Shown: positions 14,829-25,035 of the stretch, one piece after another
How the letters are laid out: each line of letters starts with the position of its first letter
Numbering within the stretch: the stretch's first letter is position 1
Origin: Desulfobacteraceae bacterium
GTDB lineage: Bacteria > Desulfobacterota > Desulfobacteria > Desulfobacterales > JAABSP01
NCBI GenBank assembly: GCA_011389855.1
Contig: JAABTM010000015.1
Coordinates: 1-37,387 of the forward strand
Direction of reading: 5' to 3'
Length of the DNA: 37,387 bases
Made by a program: the position numbers and the translations under genes
Notes under the pieces: generated by a model
The model's input: only the letters and a program-made list of their open reading frames with translations
What the model was told of the DNA's origin: nothing
The model's database searches: none

Positions 14829-17597
14829 ATGGCAAAGAAAAAAAAGAAAAAAAAGAAGACATCCCCGGCGGCCCAAAGCCAGTTGCAGAACCTCTCGTTC
14901 AGGGAGCTGATCGAAAGGGGAGAGCGATTCATAGACGCCGGCCGCCCGCGGGACGCCATTTCGGTGCTCCGGTTCGCCCTCAAAAAGCACGGTCAGACCG
15001 ACGAAACGACCCACCCCCTTTTCCGGGCCTATGTGGCCCGGGCGGCCCAGCTCCGGGAAAAGGGGATGCACGGCGAAGCCCAGTCCGTGAAAAAGAACGC
15101 CCAGGAGTATCTCCCTGCCATGGCGGATCTGACGCCCGCCGACATGGCCGTTTATTTGACCCTCTGCACCGACAGGGAAGCCTTCGATCTGTATCTGAGT
15201 TATGTTCGGGTCCACGGGGTCCAGCCGGCCGCCGACCGGATCCTGGCCGACCGGCTGGTGAAGGGGGGCGGATGGGAGGCGCTGGACCCGCTGGACGACG
15301 ATCTGCCCCTGAAGCGGGACAGCGAGGTGGTGCGGCCCGCCGTGGACGCGATGGCCGAAGGCCGCTGGGAAACGGCCCATGAGATGCTCAAACCGGTGCC
15401 CCGAACCTCCCCCTTTGCCCCGGTACGCCTCTTCTGCCGGGCCATGGCCGCTTTCTACGATCAGGACGACGCCGCCGCCCGGGCCGCCTTTTCCCGGATT
15501 CCCGAAGATTTTTTCCTGTGGCCCGCGGCCCGGGATCTCCAGACCGCCCTGGCCGGCGACGGAGAAGTTTCCGGCGGGGAGAAGGCCGGGGCCCTGGCCC
15601 GGCTCGACTGCATCTGGGACGTTCCCGTTCATCTGCCCGCCGCCATGCGGGAGGTCATCCGCCACCTGGAAAACGAACGGTTGTCGGAGGCGCGGAAAGG
15701 GCTTCAGGCCGCCGCCGACGCGCTGCTCCCGTCCGATCCGGAGGGGGCCCTCTTCGCCATGCTCCAGGCCCTCTGGCGGATGGTCCTCGAAGGCCGGCTG
15801 CCCGATTACGCCCACGAGAAACTGGTCAAGGACCTGCTCCCCAAAAAGCGGGCCGATCTCCTCCTGTCCAAAACGGCCGTCATGGACGACATCGACCACC
15901 CCTACACCGCCATGGGCAACTATCTGAAACGGATCGAACTGGAGTTCCCCGAAGATCCCGAACGGTCCATGGCCCGGTCGGTGATCCTGGAAGGGCTGGC
16001 CCGTTTGGGGGAATCGGACCGTTTCGAACGCGTTCTCAAGGCGGATGCGTCGGGACTGATTGCGCATCGGTCTCTGTTCGGCGTCGAATCGGACCCCTCG
16101 GACGCGGAGATGATCCCCATCGAACTGGCGCTTTCGAGCATCCGGGTCGATCCGGAGAACCGGACGGCCTACGAGTTGCTGTCCCAGTTGCCCCGGGGCG
16201 GCCGGGCCGCCAAGAATGCGGTGGAAAAGGGGCTTCTGGCCATGATCGACCGCTTTCCCGGCGACCCCTACCCCCATCTGGAACTGGCCCGGCTCTACTA
16301 CGAAAAGTCGGCCTTCCGGAAGGCCGAACGGGTGCTGGGGGAGGCCCTGGCCCAGGCGCCCCACGACCCGCGGGTGGTGGAGAAAAACGCCCTGGCGTGT
16401 TTGATCGCGGCGGAGAAGAACCTCGGCCGGGACAAACTCCACCTGGTGGAAAAGGACATGGACCGGGCCGGCGATTTCGACGCCAAAAAACTGGCGCCCT
16501 ACGTTATCGAAAAGCGGATGCTCCTGCGCCTCCATCGGGGCGAATCGCCGGACGATTTCCTGGAAGAGATGCTCGATGATCGGTCGCTCTTTGAACAAAT
16601 CCGGACCCTTGCCGTCCTGATCATGGACATCGAAAACAGGGCGTTCCAGCTCAAGAGCAACCACTTCCGGAAGCTGGAACTGGCGTTGAACCGCCGTCTG
16701 GACAACGGCGACCGTCTCGCCTCCGAGGAGGCGGCGCGGCTCCTCATGCCCCTGGACCGGAGCCTGCTGCGGATCTACGATTCTATCCAGACGGCTCCGA
16801 TCCTGCTGTCCCGGAAGCCGGATATCCTCAAGCGGGCGGCCGACGCCGACGCCATCGGGCTCTACGACCGGATTCTGTCCGACGCCACAATGGACGCCGT
16901 TAAAAAAGACCTCAAACGCCGGAAGAAAAAAGCCCAAAAAAACCATGGGATTCTCCTTTCATTTATAGAGGAGGTGCTTCGCCAGATCGAAAAGCGGAAT
17001 TTCAAAAGCAAACCGCTGCTGAATCTGCGGGCGGAAGCGTCCGGCCCCCTGGAAGAGGAACTCCGGGGCCTTTCCCGGCGGCTGGCCCCCTTCGCGCCTC
17101 AGCCCCTCAAGGAGGCCCTGGAGATGTTCCGGTTCGAGATCCTGGATCGCCCCCTTTTCTCCTTGGGCGGATTCTTTGACGGCTTCGACGATTTCGACGA
17201 TTTCGAGGACGACGATCCGTTCGGGGACGACGATCTGTTCGATGACGAGGACGCCCCCGTCCCCAGCTTTTTAGATCCCGACGAGATTGAGCAGTTAGAG
17301 GAGCTGGTGCGGAGCATGGAGCGGATGCAGCGACAAGGCATACCGCTCGACGTCGTCCCCCGGGATATAATCCAGGGGATGGTGGACGAACTCGAGGATC
17401 TGGTCGATGAACTGGGGGTCCGGAACCAGCCAGAGGGGATAATCCTGACCATGAGGGACATGATGGAGTTGGGCGGGCCGTTCAAGCGGGGAATGAAGCT
17501 GATGGGCCGTTTCATGAACCTGGCCGGCGGCAAGTCCCACCTGTCCCGGGAGGCCCGCATCCTGCTCTACGGAAAACAGAAAGGCAAGAAATCCTGA
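14829..17597 (+). CDS. Large TPR-like protein, first gene of the Hsp70 side-operon
   Basis: I do not recognise a named family. The 922-residue product is almost wholly helical with TPR-like pairs (for example RFIDAGRPRDAISVLRFAL near 37-55 and YPHLELARLYYEKSAFRKAE near 480). It begins with eight lysines (residues 3-10) and has a strikingly acidic Phe-Asp tract at 782-810, followed by a helical C-terminus ending in a basic tail (KQKGKKS). No signal peptide or membrane segment is seen, so it is cytoplasmic. Its stop TGA overlaps the next ATG by one base (TGATG), coupling it to the J-like protein. Its place ahead of J, GrpE and Hsp70 genes suggests a substrate-binding or scaffolding role in that chaperone set; this is inference from position and TPR content. 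Confidence 0.85.
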   Translation: MAKKKKKKKKTSPAAQSQLQNLSFRELIERGERFIDAGRPRDAISVLRFALKKHGQTDETTHPLFRAYVARAAQLREKGMHGEAQSVKKNAQEYLPAMADLTPADMAVYLTLCTDREAFDLYLSYVRVHGVQPAADRILADRLVKGGGWEALDPLDDDLPLKRDSEVVRPAVDAMAEGRWETAHEMLKPVPRTSPFAPVRLFCRAMAAFYDQDDAAARAAFSRIPEDFFLWPAARDLQTALAGDGEVSGGEKAGALARLDCIWDVPVHLPAAMREVIRHLENERLSEARKGLQAAADALLPSDPEGALFAMLQALWRMVLEGRLPDYAHEKLVKDLLPKKRADLLLSKTAVMDDIDHPYTAMGNYLKRIELEFPEDPERSMARSVILEGLARLGESDRFERVLKADASGLIAHRSLFGVESDPSDAEMIPIELALSSIRVDPENRTAYELLSQLPRGGRAAKNAVEKGLLAMIDRFPGDPYPHLELARLYYEKSAFRKAERVLGEALAQAPHDPRVVEKNALACLIAAEKNLGRDKLHLVEKDMDRAGDFDAKKLAPYVIEKRMLLRLHRGESPDDFLEEMLDDRSLFEQIRTLAVLIMDIENRAFQLKSNHFRKLELALNRRLDNGDRLASEEAARLLMPLDRSLLRIYDSIQTAPILLSRKPDILKRAADADAIGLYDRILSDATMDAVKKDLKRRKKKAQKNHGILLSFIEEVLRQIEKRNFKSKPLLNLRAEASGPLEEELRGLSRRLAPFAPQPLKEALEMFRFEILDRPLFSLGGFFDGFDDFDDFEDDDPFGDDDLFDDEDAPVPSFLDPDEIEQLEELVRSMERMQRQGIPLDVVPRDIIQGMVDELEDLVDELGVRNQPEGIILTMRDMMELGGPFKRGMKLMGRFMNLAGGKSHLSREARILLYGKQKGKKS

Positions 17598-17911
17598 TGC
17601 TGACGTATTACCTGACACTCGGCCTGACCCCCGACGCCGACGACGCGACCATCCGCGGCCGCTATCTGGAGCGGGTGAAGCGGTATTCCCCGGAAAAGGA
17701 TCCGGAGACCTTTCAACACATCACCGAAGCCTACGAAGCCCTGAAGGATCCGCGCTCGCGGGTGCGGGGCTGGCTCTTCGGCCCCTTGAGCGTCAAGGAA
17801 ACCGATACGGCGCTGCTGAATCTCGCCGCCGCCCGGACCCGCTGCCCGGAGCGGCGTCGGGTCGGCATTGCAGAGCTTTCGGCCGCCGCCGGGAAAGCCG
17901 GGGGGCGATAG
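17597..17911 (+). CDS. J-domain-like protein with SPE in place of HPD
   Basis: The 104-residue protein is little more than a J domain. Residues 2-62 follow the DnaJ pattern: YYLTLGLTPDADDATIRGRY for helices I-II, then a loop, then FQHITEAYEALKDPRSRVRG for helix III. The loop tripeptide HPD, needed in classical J proteins to trigger Hsp70 ATP hydrolysis, reads SPE (RYSPEKDPE). The remaining 40 residues are Ala/Arg-rich with no known domain. The start overlaps the TPR gene stop by one base and the stop is 3 bases before the GrpE-like gene, so stoichiometric expression is likely. It probably docks on the operon's own Hsp70, perhaps without stimulating ATPase in the usual way. Confidence 0.82.
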   Translation: MLTYYLTLGLTPDADDATIRGRYLERVKRYSPEKDPETFQHITEAYEALKDPRSRVRGWLFGPLSVKETDTALLNLAAARTRCPERRRVGIAELSAAAGKAGGR

Positions 17912-17914
17912 ACC

Positions 17915-18700
17915 ATGGCGTGGTTTCAACGGATTTGGCTCGCCGTCAAGCGATGGCCCCGGACGATGGACCGACGGCTGGTGGTCCCGTTCCTGGAATG
18001 GTGGCTCGCGTTTTTCGCGGCCCGGCTGGAAAAACGAGGCGAGGCGGTGGAGGGACTGGCCCAATGGAAGCAGCGGGCCCTGATGGATTTTCGGCTCTGG
18101 GTCATGGACCTGCCCGAGGATCCGCCCGTCGAAGGGAAAACCGACCTGCCGTCCCCGGACCTGTTCACTTTGTTGTCCGAATTCGCGGCCCTTCGCCAGG
18201 AGATCCAGATGCAGAACCGGGAGCAGAACCGGACCCTCCGCGAACTGACGTCCATTCACGAGGCCGGCCGGGAGGCCGCCGATCTCTTCCGGGAGAAATC
18301 GAACGCCCTGGAGACCCTGGAGGAACGGGTTCGTCTGGCATCTGAAAAGCGGGCTCTCCGGCCCTTCCTGGAGGTTCGGGACGCCTTGGAGCGCGGTCTT
18401 TCGGCCGCCCGGGCCGCGGCCGAGGCCAAGGGCGGCTGGTTCCGGTCCGCGCCCAAAGAGATGGACGGGGTGATCGAAGGATACGAAATGGCGCTCCGGC
18501 GGTGCGACCGGGCCCTGGCCCAGGCCGACATCCGGCCGACGGCGGCGCCGGGCGATTCCTTCGACCCGGAGCGGATGCGGGCCGTGGGCACGCAACCCGG
18601 CCCGGAATCGGAAAAGGGGCGGGTGGCGGCCGTCCAGTTGACGGGATTTGTCCGGGGCGACGAGGTCGTCCGGACCGCCGAGGTGATCGTCGGCGAATAA
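17915..18700 (+). CDS. GrpE-like nucleotide exchange factor with Trp-rich N-terminus
   Basis: Predicted to release ADP from the neighbouring Hsp70. The 261-residue product ends in a GrpE-type beta domain (FDPERMRAVGTQP, then GRVAAVQLTGFVRGDEVVRT, then AEVIVGE) preceded by a long helical or coiled-coil region at about 85-200. The first 62 residues are unlike GrpE: seven tryptophans (3, 8, 14, 29, 30, 51, 62) among Arg/Leu/Phe, suggesting an amphipathic membrane-surface or protein-binding segment. It is longer than typical GrpE (about 200 residues). It starts 3 bases after the J-like gene stop, with a G-rich ribosome site, and is followed by an 82-base gap before the Hsp70 gene. Confidence 0.8.
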   Translation: MAWFQRIWLAVKRWPRTMDRRLVVPFLEWWLAFFAARLEKRGEAVEGLAQWKQRALMDFRLWVMDLPEDPPVEGKTDLPSPDLFTLLSEFAALRQEIQMQNREQNRTLRELTSIHEAGREAADLFREKSNALETLEERVRLASEKRALRPFLEVRDALERGLSAARAAAEAKGGWFRSAPKEMDGVIEGYEMALRRCDRALAQADIRPTAAPGDSFDPERMRAVGTQPGPESEKGRVAAVQLTGFVRGDEVVRTAEVIVGE

Positions 18701-18782
18701 GAACCGTCCGCCGGTATGAAACATTCACCATTATCATTTTAGACATGCATCATCTTAAACATACAGGAAGCAAGGAGTTTAT

Positions 18783-20525
<1,743 letters not shown>

Positions 20526-20588
20526 CCCCATGACGACGCTTGCAATCGGCCCTTTCCGGGGGTACACTGTTTTAGGAGAAGGCGGCGC

Positions 20589-20906
20589 GTGATGGACCGA
20601 TGTCCGGCGTGCAACGCCCGGTACGCGGGGAAACCGACCTGCCACCGGTGCGGAACCGATCTGGCGCGTCTTACCGGCATCGAGACCGATGCGGCGGATC
20701 GGCTGGCGCGGGCGTCGGCGGCTTTCCGGGCGGCGGATTACGGCGCCATGTATCGACACGCCCTACGCGCCTGCCATCTCCGGCGGACCCCGTCGGCCAC
20801 CGCAGCCCGGGCGGCGGCGGCCCTCCTGACCGGGCGGTTCAGAGACGCCCTTGGCGAGTGGTTCCGGCTCGCCGGCGACCGGGATGCGGACGAGGCGGAC
20901 CGGTGA
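20589..20906 (+). CDS. Zinc-ribbon protein with helical tail, end of the Hsp70 side-operon
   Basis: I do not recognise a named family. The 105-residue product starts with a four-cysteine zinc ribbon (CPAC and CHRC, 14 residues apart) followed by Ala/Arg-rich helices resembling two TPR repeats (ARASAAFRAADYGAMYRHAL and TAARAAAALLTGRFRDALGE). GTG 20589 is preferred because AGGAG lies about 10 bases ahead; the ATG at 20592 is the alternative. It follows the Hsp70 stop by 63 bases, and its TGA overlaps the GTG start of pyrD. It may be a further member of the chaperone set; the evidence is position and TPR-like content only. Confidence 0.75.
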   Translation: MMDRCPACNARYAGKPTCHRCGTDLARLTGIETDAADRLARASAAFRAADYGAMYRHALRACHLRRTPSATAARAAAALLTGRFRDALGEWFRLAGDRDADEADR

Positions 20907-21835
20907 ACGATCCGACGGAAAACGGCCCGGATCTCCGGACGACCATCGGCGGGCTGGTCCTGAAAAATCCGGTCCTGACCGCCTCCGGAACCTTCGGCTA
21001 CGGCCGGGAGTTCATGGATCTCATCGACCTCGACCGGTTGGGGGGGATCATCCTCAAAGGGGTGTCCCTGTCGCCGACCCGGGGAAATCCGCCGCCCAGG
21101 GTGGTGGAGACCGCCTCCGGCATGCTCAACGCCATCGGTCTCGAAAACGTCGGGTTCGACGCGCTGGTCCGGGAGAAGCTGCCGTTACTGGAAACGCTCG
21201 GAACCCCGGTCTTCATCAACCTGTACGGGACGACCGTTGAGGAATACGCGGTCCTGGCCGCCGCGTCGGATAGAGTGGACCGGATCGACGCCGTAGAGGT
21301 CAACATTTCCTGCCCCAACGTCAAGGCCGGCGGCGCGGCCTTCGGGGTCGATCCCGCATCGGCGGCGGCGGTGACGGCGGCCGTCCGGTCCCGCACGACA
21401 AAGCCGGTGATGGTCAAGCTGTCGCCCAATGTGGCGGACGTGGCCGCCATCGCCAGAAGCGTCGAAGACGCGGGCGCCGACGCCGTTTCCCTGATCAACA
21501 CCATCACGGGGATGGCTGTGGATCTGAAGACCCGGCGGCCGAAGCTGGCCAACGTCACCGGCGGTCTGTCGGGGCCGGCCATCAAGCCGGTGGCCCTGCG
21601 AATGGTGTGGCAGGCGGCCGGCGCCGTGTCGATCCCGGTGGTGGGCATAGGCGGCATCATGACGGCCGAAGACGCCCTGGAGTTTATCACCGTCGGGGCG
21701 TCGGCGGTGCAGGTGGGCACGGCCAACCTCGTGGACCCGTCGGCATCGGTCCGGATCGTCGAGGACATCAGCGCGTTTTTATCGGAAAACGGGATCGCCC
21801 GCGTGACCGACATGGTCGGCGCGCTGACGGTCTGA
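20903..21835 (+). CDS. pyrD: Dihydroorotate dehydrogenase, class 1B catalytic subunit
   Basis: Oxidises dihydroorotate to orotate in pyrimidine synthesis using FMN, in the cytoplasm. The 310-residue product has the class 1 active-site cysteine (Cys137 in VNISCPNVK), FMN-binding Gly motifs (VGIGGIMTAEDALEF) and ASAVQVGTAN near the C-terminus, which suit the PyrDB subunit. The GTG start at 20903 overlaps the preceding TGA (GTGA), giving the N-terminus VNDPTENGPDLRTTIGGL typical of the family; upstream residues in the frame belong to the previous gene read out of frame. PyrDB normally needs the electron-transfer subunit PyrK, which is not in this window. Confidence 0.94.
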   Translation: MNDPTENGPDLRTTIGGLVLKNPVLTASGTFGYGREFMDLIDLDRLGGIILKGVSLSPTRGNPPPRVVETASGMLNAIGLENVGFDALVREKLPLLETLGTPVFINLYGTTVEEYAVLAAASDRVDRIDAVEVNISCPNVKAGGAAFGVDPASAAAVTAAVRSRTTKPVMVKLSPNVADVAAIARSVEDAGADAVSLINTITGMAVDLKTRRPKLANVTGGLSGPAIKPVALRMVWQAAGAVSIPVVGIGGIMTAEDALEFITVGASAVQVGTANLVDPSASVRIVEDISAFLSENGIARVTDMVGALTV

Positions 21836-21898
21836 CCGGTTTCTAAGAGCCTATCCGACCCTACAGCAAGAGTCCATAACCAACGAAAGGAGCGTCAG

Positions 21899-22366
21899 AT
21901 GCAATTTGAAAACCTGGAAGACATCGTCGATTTCGCCATTGAGAAGGAAAAGGAAGCGGCCGAATTTTATGAAACCGCGGCAAGGGAGGCCTCCATGTCC
22001 GGCGTCAAGGACATGCTCCTGGAGTTCGCCGACCAGGAACGCAACCACCAGAAGATGCTGGAAAACATCGAGGGCGAAGGGATCCGGAAAAACATCGAGA
22101 ACTACGACTGGAAATGGATCAAGGACATCAAGCGGAGCGACTACATGGTCGATATGACCTTCCAGCCGGGCATGGCCTACAACGAGATTCTGGCCATCGC
22201 CATGAAGCGGGAGGAAAAGGCCCTGGCGCTCTACAACGAGCTGTATGATCAGGCGAAGACCGACGCTCAGAAAGAGGTCTTTAAACTGTTGCGCCAGGAA
22301 GAGGCCAAGCACAAACAGTTCCTGGAGACCCGATACGACGACTTCATGGCCAAGATGGGAGACTGA
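21899..22366 (+). CDS. Rubrerythrin-like ferritin-fold diiron protein
   Basis: Probably a peroxide-scavenging or iron-handling protein of the cytoplasm. The 155-residue helical product has the paired diiron motifs of the ferritin-like superfamily: an early Glu (EKEKEAAEFYE), then DQERNHQKM, an Glu in the third helix (MKREEKALALY), and EEAKHKQFLE. The C-terminal rubredoxin domain of classical rubrerythrin is absent. GAAAGGAG lies about 7 bases before the ATG at 21899. It is followed after 2 bases by the chalcone-isomerase-like gene and then by uspA, a likely stress operon ending at the terminator at 23403-23438. Confidence 0.88.
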   Translation: MQFENLEDIVDFAIEKEKEAAEFYETAAREASMSGVKDMLLEFADQERNHQKMLENIEGEGIRKNIENYDWKWIKDIKRSDYMVDMTFQPGMAYNEILAIAMKREEKALALYNELYDQAKTDAQKEVFKLLRQEEAKHKQFLETRYDDFMAKMGD

Positions 22367-22368
22367 TC

Positions 22369-22959
22369 ATGGTCCGAACCTGGCTGACGGCGGCCCTGGC
22401 CGCGGCGCTGACGATCATCTGGACGGTCGTCCCGACGGCCCTGACGCCGGCGTATGCCCTGGAGATCGGGGGCGTCGCCCTGCCGGAGACCCTCGACGCC
22501 GGCGGAAAGACCCTGGTTCTCAACGGCGCCGGCCTCCGGAAGAAATTTTTCTTCAAAATCTACGCCGGCGCGCTTTACCTTCCCGAAAAGGAAAGCGACC
22601 CCGGAAAGATCGTGCCGGCGGACAAGCCCATGGCCGTCCGGATGCACTTCATCTATGACGGCGTGTCCGCCGAAAAGCTGATCGAAACCTGGAACGAAGG
22701 ATTCGAAAAGACGACGGGCGGACGGCCCGGCCCGCTGTCGGACCGGATCAGCGCCTTCAACGGCCTGTTCACCGGGGAGGCCGGGGAGGGGGATGTGTAC
22801 GACATCGTCTACACGCCGTCCGAAGGCGTCCGGGTGGTAATGAACGGCCGCGCCGCCGGGACGATCAAGGGGCTCGATTTCAAAAAGGCGCTGTTCGCCA
22901 TCTGGCTGGGGGACGACCCCGCCGACAAAGGACTGAAGAGAGAAATGCTGGGACGATGA
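22369..22959 (+). CDS. Secreted chalcone-isomerase-like protein
   Basis: A 196-residue exported protein of the chalcone-isomerase-like fold. A signal peptide covers residues 1 to about 30 (hydrophobic core AALAAALTIIWTVVP, probable cleavage after AYA). The family pattern follows: GAGLRKKFFFKIYAGALYLP at 53-72, MHFIYDGVSAEKLIETW, FNGLF, and a closing IWLGDDPADKGLKREML. Bacterial members are periplasmic and are not known to isomerise chalcone; some bind lipid or fatty acid. It starts 2 bases after the rubrerythrin stop, so the two are cotranscribed and probably coupled. Its role with rubrerythrin is unknown. Confidence 0.87.
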   Translation: MVRTWLTAALAAALTIIWTVVPTALTPAYALEIGGVALPETLDAGGKTLVLNGAGLRKKFFFKIYAGALYLPEKESDPGKIVPADKPMAVRMHFIYDGVSAEKLIETWNEGFEKTTGGRPGPLSDRISAFNGLFTGEAGEGDVYDIVYTPSEGVRVVMNGRAAGTIKGLDFKKALFAIWLGDDPADKGLKREMLGR

Positions 22960-22978
22960 GAACGAAGAGGAGAAACAC

Positions 22979-23374
22979 ATGAAAATCGTCGTGGGATATG
23001 ATGGGTCGAACGCCGCCAAGGACGCCCTGCGCCTGGCCAGAACCCATGGCAAGGCATTCGACAACGCCGGCGTCTTTGTCTTACGGTCCATTTCCGGCCG
23101 GTCCAGCGAGGATGCCGAGGACATCAAGGAGGCGGAAGGGGATCTGGAATACGCCCAAAAGCTTTTCGATGAGGCCGGCATCCCCTGTGAAACCCATCTC
23201 CTGGTCCGGGGGCTGAGCCCCGCCGAGGACATCATTCAATTCGCGGAGGACAACAAGTCGGACGAGATCATCGTGGGGGTCCGGCGCCGATCCCGGGTGG
23301 GCAAGGCCCTGTTCGGCTCCACGTCCCGCCACGTCATCATGGAAGCCCCATGCCCGGTGGTGACCGTCCGGTAG
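22979..23374 (+). CDS. Universal stress protein, UspA family
   Basis: The 131-residue product is a single Usp domain. The N-terminal beta strand and loop are MKIVVGYDGSNAAKDAL. The C-terminal nucleotide-binding motif, of the G-2x-G-9x-G(S/T) type, is seen as GVRRRSRVGKALFGSTSRHV, followed by APCPVVTV; the first Gly of the pattern is replaced. It may therefore bind ATP weakly or not at all. AAGAGGAGA lies directly before the ATG. It is the last gene of the rubrerythrin operon and is followed by a strong terminator. Specific role unknown. Confidence 0.92.
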   Translation: MKIVVGYDGSNAAKDALRLARTHGKAFDNAGVFVLRSISGRSSEDAEDIKEAEGDLEYAQKLFDEAGIPCETHLLVRGLSPAEDIIQFAEDNKSDEIIVGVRRRSRVGKALFGSTSRHVIMEAPCPVVTVR

Positions 23375-23402
23375 CCGTTCCCTTTAACAATTGCGTTTTT
23401 TG

Positions 23403-23438
23403 AACCCCCGGCGTTTGTCGAAAAGCCGGGGGTTTTTT
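23403..23438 (+). terminator. Rho-independent terminator after uspA
   Basis: A perfect 10-base stem (AACCCCCGGC, 23403-23412, with GCCGGGGGTT, 23425-23434) and a 12-base loop run into TTTT. On the opposite strand the hairpin is followed by A residues, so it terminates well only rightward. Confidence 0.92.
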
Positions 23439-23463
23439 CGTATCATCACCGGTTCATGTGGTT

Positions 23464-25011
23464 TTATTCCGGCGGCGTCCGGTCGGGAATAAACGTGCAG
23501 GCGTCCGGGATCTTCGGCGTGAACCGGCGGGGTCCGGAAAGAATCGGTCGCCCCGCGGCCCGGGCGATGGCCTTCTGCATGCCGCGGAATATCCATTGGT
23601 GAAACGGGTAGAGCGTCCACCAGTAGAGCATCCCGGCCAGCCCCCGGGGCAGAAACCGGGAGAGAAATTCGAATTCGGATGTGCCGTCCCCCAGGGGGTT
23701 TATCCGGATTTCCAGCAAAGCCTCGCCGGGCATCTTCATCTCGGCCAGCAGGATCAGCCGCCGGGGCGGTTCCAAAACCATCACCCGCCAGAAATCGAGG
23801 GCGTCGCCCACCTGGAGTTCCGTGGGATGACGTCTGCCCCGGCGCAGTCCCATGCCGCCGGCCAGCCGGTCCAGAGCCCCCCGGAGCCACCAGAGGCTGT
23901 CGCCGAAATAGTACCCGGTCTTTCCGCCCATGCGGATCACCGGATCCCAGACCGCCTCCGGGGGCGCATCGATCCGGATGCGGTACCCGCACTCCAGAAC
24001 CGTGCCGCCCGTGTAGTCCGCGTCGCCGCAAAAGGCCCATTCCGGCGGCGTCAGGGTTCCGGCGTCGGACCAGCAGGTTTCCACCATGTTCTGCCGGACT
24101 CGCTCCAGGGCGATGCGGACCGCTTCCCGGCACGGGGTGAGGGGCAGGGGGATGCGGTCCTGAATCCGGTGCTCCCGGCAGACCACCGGAACCGCCAGCC
24201 CCTCGGCCAGGGGTTGGGCGATGTCGGCGGGGACGGGGGTGATCAGGTGAATCCAGTAGGCGCTCAGCTTGGGGGTGAGTAATGGCACGGGGATGATCCG
24301 CCGCCGGGCCAGCCCCGCTTCTTCGGCGTAGATGTCGATGATCTCCCGGTAGGAGAGGACGTCGGGCCCGCCGATGTCGTAGGTCCCGGGCGGCAGGTCC
24401 GTTTTGACCAGGCTGCCCATGAGATAGGCCAGGATGTCCCGGATGGCGATGGGCTGGCAGGGGGTGTGGACCCACCGGGGGGTGATCATCACCGGCAGCC
24501 GTTCCGTCAGGTACCGGAGCATCTCGAAGGAGGCGCTCCCCGACCCAAGGATCATGGCGGCCCGGAGCACTACCACCGGGACGGGGCCGTCGGCCAGAAT
24601 CGTTTCCACTTCGTGGCGGGACCGGAGGTGGGGGCTCAGGTCGGCGTCGTCCGGGTCGCCGAGGCCGCTGAGATAGATGATCCGGTCCAGACCGCCGGCG
24701 GCCGCGGCCGCGGCCATATTTTGGGCCCCGGTCCGGTCGGCCCGGGCGTAGGCTTTTTTCTGGGCCGTCATGGAATGGACCAGGTAAAAGGCCGCGCCGC
24801 ACCCGTCCGCGGCCCGTTCCATGGAGTCGGCGTCCAGCACGTCTCCCCCGGCCAGTTCCACATTGGGGTTCCGGCCCCAGGGACGGCAGGCCAGTTTCTC
24901 GACGGACCGTCCCAGGGCCCGGACCCGATACCCGGCCGACAGCAGCCGGGGCACGAGCCGGCCCCCCACATATCCGGTGGCGCCGACGACCAGCACCTGT
25001 TCGTTTTCCAT
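23464..25011 (-). CDS. NAD(P)-binding SDR protein with C-terminal DUF2867
   Basis: The 515-residue product has an atypical short-chain dehydrogenase domain at 1 to about 300: the cofactor motif GATGYVGGRL at 10-19, YLVHSM at 86-91, and LRAAMILGSGSASFEMLRYL at about 157-176. A DUF2867 domain follows at about 345-490 (WALRGALDR-like WWLRGALDRL, then VGDALDFWRV, then WTLYPFHQWIFRGM). This two-domain architecture is widespread in bacteria and uncharacterised; it may act on a lipid or quinone-like substrate. AAGGAGG lies 5 bases before the ATG. It is the last gene of a leftward operon, 24 bases after the helicase-like gene. Confidence 0.9.
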   Translation of the reverse strand: MENEQVLVVGATGYVGGRLVPRLLSAGYRVRALGRSVEKLACRPWGRNPNVELAGGDVLDADSMERAADGCGAAFYLVHSMTAQKKAYARADRTGAQNMAAAAAAGGLDRIIYLSGLGDPDDADLSPHLRSRHEVETILADGPVPVVVLRAAMILGSGSASFEMLRYLTERLPVMITPRWVHTPCQPIAIRDILAYLMGSLVKTDLPPGTYDIGGPDVLSYREIIDIYAEEAGLARRRIIPVPLLTPKLSAYWIHLITPVPADIAQPLAEGLAVPVVCREHRIQDRIPLPLTPCREAVRIALERVRQNMVETCWSDAGTLTPPEWAFCGDADYTGGTVLECGYRIRIDAPPEAVWDPVIRMGGKTGYYFGDSLWWLRGALDRLAGGMGLRRGRRHPTELQVGDALDFWRVMVLEPPRRLILLAEMKMPGEALLEIRINPLGDGTSEFEFLSRFLPRGLAGMLYWWTLYPFHQWIFRGMQKAIARAAGRPILSGPRRFTPKIPDACTFIPDRTPPE

Positions 25012-25035
25012 CTGATCCTCCTTTTTAGCCCATTT

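Noticed and set aside
14763-16946. A 727-codon open frame antisense to the TPR protein gene, and similar long antisense frames at 7019-9262 and 19074-20759
   Set aside because: They mirror the codon structure of GC-rich genes on the other strand, show no family motifs, and lack ribosome sites at sensible starts.
23403-23438. The same hairpin acting as terminator for the leftward SDR gene
   Set aside because: Read leftward, the stem is followed by A residues rather than a U tract.
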